In this document: piece after piece, positions 6,188 through 8,745 of the stretch | Numbering within the stretch: the stretch's first letter is position 1 | Layout: every line of letters starts with the position of its first letter | Assembly: GCA_028691905.1 (NCBI GenBank) | Contig: JAQUYJ010000038.1 | Coordinates: 1 to 8,745 of the forward strand | Direction of reading: 5' to 3' | Source: Bacilli bacterium | Lineage (GTDB): Bacteria; Bacillota_I; Bacilli_A; ML615J-28; CAG-698 | DNA length: 8,745 nt | Position numbers and translations under genes: made by a program | Notes under the pieces: model-generated | The model's database searches: none | Told to the model about the DNA's origin: nothing | Seen by the model: only the letters and a program-made list of their open reading frames with translations

Positions 6188-7273
6188 ATGATAATGTACA
6201 ATATTTTAAGCAATTTTAAGATAGACGGGTCCATTATCCAAGCGGATGATTACGGTAATGGACATATCAATAAAACCTATTTGGTAACCACAACCAGCAA
6301 TAAAAAGTATATCCTCCAGCAAATCAATACAACAGTTTTTAAAAAGCCCAAAGATGTAATGGAAAACATTGAAATGGTAACGGCACATATCCGGGAAAAT
6401 CAGAAAAACAATCCGGATGTATCCCGATCCGCTCTGGAAATAGTCAATACCCATGACGAAAAAACATACGTAAAAATCAAAGACTCGTACTGGCGATGTT
6501 ATAAGTTTATTGAAGGTGCCAAAACCTACGAAAAAATAACGAATCCTTTTTTATTTTATGAGGTAGGAAAAGCTGTCGGCAAGTTTCAAAAACAACTTCA
6601 GGATTTTCCAATTGATAAATTAAACATAACCATTCCCAATTTTCATAATACGCCTGCCCGTTTTAACCGTTTTTTAACGGTTGCTACAGAAGATGTAATG
6701 GATCGCGGTTTGGACATTTTCAATGAGATTAAGTTCATTTGTGACCGTCAGGAAGAAATGAAAATAATTGAAAACGGGATGGCGAATCAAAGCATACCGA
6801 TTCGCGTTACCCATAATGATACAAAATTAAACAATGTCATGATTGATGAAAGTACGAACCAAGCTATTTGTATCATCGATTTGGACACTGTAATGCCTGG
6901 TTCCGTTCTTTACGATTTTGGAGATGCCATTCGTATTGGGGCATCAACCGCAGCAGAAGATGAAAAAGACCTGGAGAAAGTCCACCTTGATTTAACCCTG
7001 TTTGAATTGTTCACAAAAGGATTCTTGGAAGTCGTACGTAACGATTTAAAAGAAGAAGAGTTGAATAATCTGGTATTATCAGCAAAAATCATCACATTGG
7101 AATGTGGAATGCGATTTTTGACCGATTATTTGGAAGGTGATGTTTATTTTCGAACATCATACCCAGATCATAATCTGATCCGAGCCCGTACCCAATTTAA
7201 ATTGGTGCAGGAAATAGAAGAAAATTGGGAGCAGATGAACCAAATAGTTAACCGGATTTTAAAAACACTATAA
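6188..7273 (+). CDS. nahK: N-acetylhexosamine 1-kinase-like sugar kinase (APH/choline kinase fold)
   Basis: This is a 361-residue cytosolic kinase. Its sequence closely follows Bifidobacterium NahK/LnpB as I remember it, with YGNGHINKTYLV (22-33), YILQQIN (41-47), RVTHNDTKLNN (206-216), IIDLDTVMPGS (229-239), DFGDAIRIGAS (243-253) and ECGMRFLTDYLEGD (from about 305). His209-Asp211 is the catalytic loop, with Asp211 as the catalytic base, and Asp231/Asp233 should hold the Mg-ATP. NahK phosphorylates GlcNAc or GalNAc at C1 using ATP, feeding UDP-sugar pathways from host mucin or milk glycans. The ATG at 6188 has AGGGGG (6172-6177) 10 bases upstream; a second ATG at 6194 is too far from it. In bifidobacteria nahK sits with lacto-N-biose phosphorylase, a UDP-sugar transferase and an epimerase; none is visible here, so the substrate is inferred. 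Automated pipelines often label such proteins aminoglycoside phosphotransferases; there is no reason to infer drug resistance. Confidence 0.85.
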   Translation: MIMYNILSNFKIDGSIIQADDYGNGHINKTYLVTTTSNKKYILQQINTTVFKKPKDVMENIEMVTAHIRENQKNNPDVSRSALEIVNTHDEKTYVKIKDSYWRCYKFIEGAKTYEKITNPFLFYEVGKAVGKFQKQLQDFPIDKLNITIPNFHNTPARFNRFLTVATEDVMDRGLDIFNEIKFICDRQEEMKIIENGMANQSIPIRVTHNDTKLNNVMIDESTNQAICIIDLDTVMPGSVLYDFGDAIRIGASTAAEDEKDLEKVHLDLTLFELFTKGFLEVVRNDLKEEELNNLVLSAKIITLECGMRFLTDYLEGDVYFRTSYPDHNLIRARTQFKLVQEIEENWEQMNQIVNRILKTL

Positions 7274-7292
7274 AGAGATAGTGTTTTTTTTT
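7261..7292 (+). terminator. Rho-independent terminator after the NahK-like kinase gene
   Basis: AAAAACACTAT (7261-7271) pairs perfectly with ATAGTGTTTTT (7278-7288) over a 6-base loop, followed by further T. The stem begins inside the last codons of the kinase gene and contains part of its stop codon. Confidence 0.9.
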
Positions 7293-7321
7293 GGATAGGA
7301 CTGCCCAATATTTAGTAATAA

Positions 7322-7384
7322 CCTCCTTTTTTGTTAATAATATAAGTAGCAAAATATTTTTTGCGATTTCGTCTAAAAAGGAGG
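7322..7384 (+). promoter_or_regulatory. Possible ribosome-site-occluding leader of the secreted protein gene
   Basis: CCTCCTTTTT (7322-7331) is a perfect 10-base complement of AAAAAGGAGG (7375-7384), the ribosome binding site of the gene at 7389. A smaller hairpin, GCAAAA (7349-7354) with TTTTGC (7359-7364), fits inside the loop. If transcription starts before 7322 the mRNA could hide its own site. I cannot place the promoter: TATAAG at 7341-7346 is a possible -10 that would leave the left arm out. No known riboswitch class is recognised. Confidence 0.4.
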
Positions 7385-7388
7385 GCGT

Positions 7389-8745
7389 ATGAAAAAAATA
7401 CTTATTGGCATTTTGATTTTATTCATTATCAGTACGATTGTTCCCATACCTATTGCTGCTGACGATACGTATCAAGGTATTAATTACATTAATCCGAGTA
7501 TCTTTAATGTGGCAGTTACATCCGATGAACTATCCTCTACCACGCAGTTAGAAGTAGAAAATACCACATCATTTCCAATCACACCGGGAATCGAATATTT
7601 TCTACTTCCAATGTATCTCAATTATTCCGATGGAGGAATAGAATGGGAAAATTTACCACAATTCCAATCAACTGTAACACCGAGACTGAATCTGGTTGAT
7701 TTGGATGATGTATGCAGTGAAGTGGTTCCCCTGACAAAACCACTTTACAGTAATGATGTTTTAGTGGGATATGCTTTTGAAGTTCCCTATGACATTGAAG
7801 AAATTCGCTTTATAGATCTTCAAATGGCTTCTGCTACGATGACAACCAATCAATTTCTCCAATTCTACGATACCACCTGTGTGGAAGCCGATGGATTATT
7901 GATGTTAATTAAAGCAGATAATCTGAAGTATCTCTTAGATGATCACCAGTTTGATTATGATGCTGTGCGGGGAGCAGCCCAGTATGATGTCAGCTTACTT
8001 CATTTTGGTGATGATATGCGCTTTTATACCTATGGTGTCGGACTTTGGGATACAATTAGCCCGATTATAGAAGGAAACACCTATACTTATTTTACGCCAA
8101 TTGATAATCCAATTGCTCTGGAAAATTTGCAGGAAGCAATCGGGTTGCAGGCATACGATGATGTGGACGGTAACCTGACAGAGGCAATTGAAATTATTGA
8201 TGACGGTAACTATCCACTTTTGGTTGGCGATGTGGTTCCGGTTGAAAACCGCCAACTGGGAACCTATCCGATTGTATTCAGCGTAACAGATGCTGCAGAC
8301 AATACCAGTACCTGTACGATTTATATCGAAGTCGAAGATACTGTTTTACCTTCCCTTAATCTGATGCAGTCCACCCTGCAATATACTTTAAATGTGGACA
8401 GTGCTGTTTTGAGTGCAGAACAAATAAAAGCAGCAATCACTGTTACAGATAATCATAAAATAGCAAGCATAACCGAGCAATTAAATACATACACCGGGCA
8501 CGAAAAAGAATTGGGCAGTCATCTCCTTATTTTTCGTTACAGTGATGAAGCAGGTAATTACATCAATGTAGAAATAACGGTATTGGTAGAAGATACAACC
8601 GCGCCGGTGATTGCATCCGGTACGGATTTCATTGAACTTTCCTACCAGGATAACTATACTTTACTGGAAATTCTGGCTCAATTTCAAATCACAGTAACCG
8701 ACAATTATCTGGAAACCATTTCATACGATATCGTAAGTGAACAGT
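7389..8745 (+). CDS. Secreted or surface protein with Ig-like DUF5011-type repeats (3' end outside window)
   Basis: The frame opens at ATG 7389, 4 bases after a strong AAGGAGGG, and stays open for 452 codons to the window edge. Residues 1-24 form a signal peptide: KK, a hydrophobic core, then PIAA with likely cleavage before Asp25. Residues about 25-235 form an acidic, aromatic-rich region I do not recognise. Next come Ig-like repeats. Domain 1 (about 236-317) carries the DDVDGNLT (257-264) and GTYPIVFSVTDAADN (291-305) pattern of DUF5011/HYR-type bacterial surface domains and ends with VEDTVLP (315-321). Domain 2 repeats the pattern less tightly (YSDEAGN, then VEDTTAP at 400-406), an 85-residue period. 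A third begins at the edge. Such repeats usually act as stalks or ligand-binding arms in cell-wall proteins. Whether it has an LPXTG, S-layer or other anchor cannot be seen. It is isolated from the kinase gene by a terminator. Confidence 0.85.
   Translation, partial: MKKILIGILILFIISTIVPIPIAADDTYQGINYINPSIFNVAVTSDELSSTTQLEVENTTSFPITPGIEYFLLPMYLNYSDGGIEWENLPQFQSTVTPRLNLVDLDDVCSEVVPLTKPLYSNDVLVGYAFEVPYDIEEIRFIDLQMASATMTTNQFLQFYDTTCVEADGLLMLIKADNLKYLLDDHQFDYDAVRGAAQYDVSLLHFGDDMRFYTYGVGLWDTISPIIEGNTYTYFTPIDNPIALENLQEAIGLQAYDDVDGNLTEAIEIIDDGNYPLLVGDVVPVENRQLGTYPIVFSVTDAADNTSTCTIYIEVEDTVLPSLNLMQSTLQYTLNVDSAVLSAEQIKAAITVTDNHKIASITEQLNTYTGHEKELGSHLLIFRYSDEAGNYINVEITVLVEDTTAPVIASGTDFIELSYQDNYTLLEILAQFQITVTDNYLETISYDIVSEQ

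Noticed and set aside
6188..7273. Aminoglycoside resistance kinase
   Set aside because: It shares only the fold and the HxD catalytic loop; the full-length pattern is that of N-acetylhexosamine 1-kinase.
7995..8255. Minus-strand 86-codon open frame
   Set aside because: It lies antisense inside the secreted-protein gene, which has a signal peptide and a clear domain pattern; I see no ribosome site or family features supporting the antisense frame.
1..8745. CRISPR arrays, insertion sequences, tRNA or rRNA genes
   Set aside because: No regularly spaced repeats, transposase genes or paired inverted ends, and no tRNA cloverleaf or conserved rRNA segments were seen on either strand.

Overview
This window looks like chromosome from a low-GC Bacillota (Firmicutes), possibly the Erysipelotrichia/Mollicutes side of that group. 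The signs are AT-rich codon use, strong AAGGAG-type ribosome binding sites, TTGACA/TATAAT promoters often with an extended -10, short hairpin-plus-T-run terminators, and TGA used as a stop codon. The genus-level placement is inference. There are no RNA genes for translation, insertion sequences, phage genes or CRISPR arrays. Genes are packed, with no gene-free stretch over 130 bases.

Region 1 (1-1383, + strand). The 3' end of a DUF1538 membrane transporter gene overlaps a gene for a protein made of two P-II-like domains in tandem. The pair looks like a transporter and its cognate small-molecule sensor. It is followed by a small copper-chaperone-like HMA protein, which has its own promoter matching the sigma-A consensus at every position of both hexamers, and which ends in a strong terminator.

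Region 2 (1384-4841, + strand). A DUF1189-like membrane protein of unknown function comes first. Seven bases after its stop codon is a well-formed preQ1 class I riboswitch. Its pseudoknot consumes the ribosome binding site of queT, the transporter for queuosine precursors. queT overlaps the start of an M3-family oligoendopeptidase gene. The unit ends at a bidirectional terminator shared with pepT.

Region 3 (4834-6060, - strand). pepT encodes the M20B tripeptide aminopeptidase and converges on the M3 peptidase. Together the two enzymes would take cytosolic oligopeptides down to small peptides and amino acids.

Region 4 (6061-8745, + strand). A divergent promoter region drives pepT one way and, the other way, a kinase closely resembling bifidobacterial N-acetylhexosamine 1-kinase (NahK). 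After its terminator, a secreted protein begins at 7389 and runs off the window. It has a signal peptide, an N-terminal region I do not recognise, and Ig-like DUF5011-type repeats. Its ribosome binding site has a perfect 10-base complement in its leader.

The most notable items are the preQ1-I riboswitch built directly on the queT ribosome binding site, the DUF1538/tandem P-II module with a possible internal start for its second domain, the NahK-like kinase away from its usual pathway partners, and the possible self-occluding leader of the surface protein.
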